NCBI GenBank assembly: GCA_026388345.1
Contig: JAPLJY010000120.1
Location: 1-23,110, forward strand
DNA length: 23,110 bases
Direction: 5' to 3'
Origin: Deltaproteobacteria bacterium
GTDB taxonomy: Bacteria; Desulfobacterota; Syntrophia; Syntrophales; UBA5619
A program made the position numbers and the translations under genes. This document shows positions 22,979 through 23,110 of this stretch, one piece after another (the first letter of the stretch is position 1; each line of letters opens with the position of its first letter). Below the pieces are notes generated by a model. It had not been told where the DNA came from. It worked only from the letters and a program-made list of their open reading frames with translations, and did no database searches.

Positions 22979-23110
22979 AGTACGTGACATGTCCGGTTTG
23001 TAGCACACAATCTGTCCGGTTTGTTACGATCACCGATGGAGGTGACAGATGCGACGGACGGAGATGCTACAGGAGATCCGGAAGATGCGATTTGAAGAGG
23101 TGTATTCAGA
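22979..23110 (+). mobile_element. insertion-sequence end, ISNCY/IS1202-like
   Basis: The right edge holds the beginning of a plus-strand insertion sequence. Twelve-base direct repeats TGTCCGGTTTGT at 22990-23001 and 23013-23024 precede the transposase gene, as expected for transposase-binding sites near an element end. The exact outer boundary is uncertain; it must lie near 22979-22990, where AT-rich DNA changes to GC-richer sequence. Confidence 0.5.
23049..23110 (+). CDS. ISNCY/IS1202-like transposase, N-terminal fragment
   Basis: Twenty complete codons are visible before the window ends: MRRTEMLQEIRKMRFEEVYS. The LQEIRKMRFEE(A/V)Y opening is characteristic of a group of DDE transposases (ISNCY/IS1202-like) that continue into a helix-turn-helix with LTQEEAA and CERTFRR motifs, not visible here. 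GGAGGTGACAG directly before the ATG is a good ribosome-binding site. With the IS3-type fragment at the left edge, it shows that the window is bordered by mobile DNA on both sides. Confidence 0.65.
   Translation, partial: MRRTEMLQEIRKMRFEEVYS

Overview
The window looks like accessory, anaerobe-type proteobacterial DNA. The gene content (split B12-dependent acyl-CoA mutase, MeaB-type GTPase, GctAB-type and CaiB-type CoA-transferases, ADP-forming acyl-CoA synthetase module, tripartite tricarboxylate transporter) is what sulfate-reducing or syntrophic Desulfobacterota commonly carry. No 16S or housekeeping gene is present, so this taxonomic guess is an inference of modest confidence.

Layout. Positions 1-120 are the cut-off end of an IS3-type element. 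Positions 121-850 hold a small secreted Cys-rich protein gene, a 23-codon signal-peptide ORF behind it, and two copies of a 17-bp hairpin unit. Positions 854-2156 are an IS5-like element with recognisable inverted ends but a transposase that loses its C-terminus. From 2277 to 21808 essentially every gene lies on the minus strand. In transcription order these are: CaiB/BaiF CoA-transferase, mutase large subunit, mutase B12 subunit, TctC, TctB, TctA, an Asp/Glu-racemase-fold protein, a Zn alcohol dehydrogenase, a metallo-beta-lactamase-fold hydrolase, an IclR regulator, thiolase, MeaB, CoA-transferase alpha and beta subunits, an acyl-CoA synthetase ATP-grasp protein, an Ldh2-type 2-hydroxyacid dehydrogenase and a homocitrate/isopropylmalate-synthase-like DRE-TIM enzyme. 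A sugar-nucleotide epimerase gene (21883-22842) and the start of an ISNCY/IS1202-like transposase (23049 on) close the window.

How the genes may work together (inference). A carboxylate is captured by TctC and imported by TctAB. It is activated to its CoA thioester by one of two unrelated CoA-transferases or the synthetase, rearranged by the B12 mutase with MeaB guarding the cofactor, oxidised by one of the dehydrogenases, and cleaved by thiolase and/or the DRE-TIM enzyme. IclR is the likely local switch. The substrate cannot be read from the sequence.

Most striking observations. (1) A 75-79 bp imperfect direct repeat consists of the 3' end of the mutase B12-subunit gene plus the following ribosome-binding site. 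It occurs at 18375-18453 and again just before the thiolase at 10411-10485. It brackets about 7.9 kb carrying transporter, regulator and accessory enzymes, as if this block had been inserted into an older mutase-thiolase-meaB operon. (2) The mutase keeps the substrate-arginine position but has Asn where methylmalonyl-CoA mutase has the catalytic Tyr243. (3) The acyl-CoA synthetase has lost its CoA-binding and phospho-His domains at a point exactly bracketed by a 10-bp inverted repeat. (4) The Ldh2 protein ends in a CXXCH tail. (5) The racemase-fold protein keeps only the first of the two family cysteines. (6) A frameshifted DUF4338/DruA-like remnant lies on the opposite strand between tctC and tctB.
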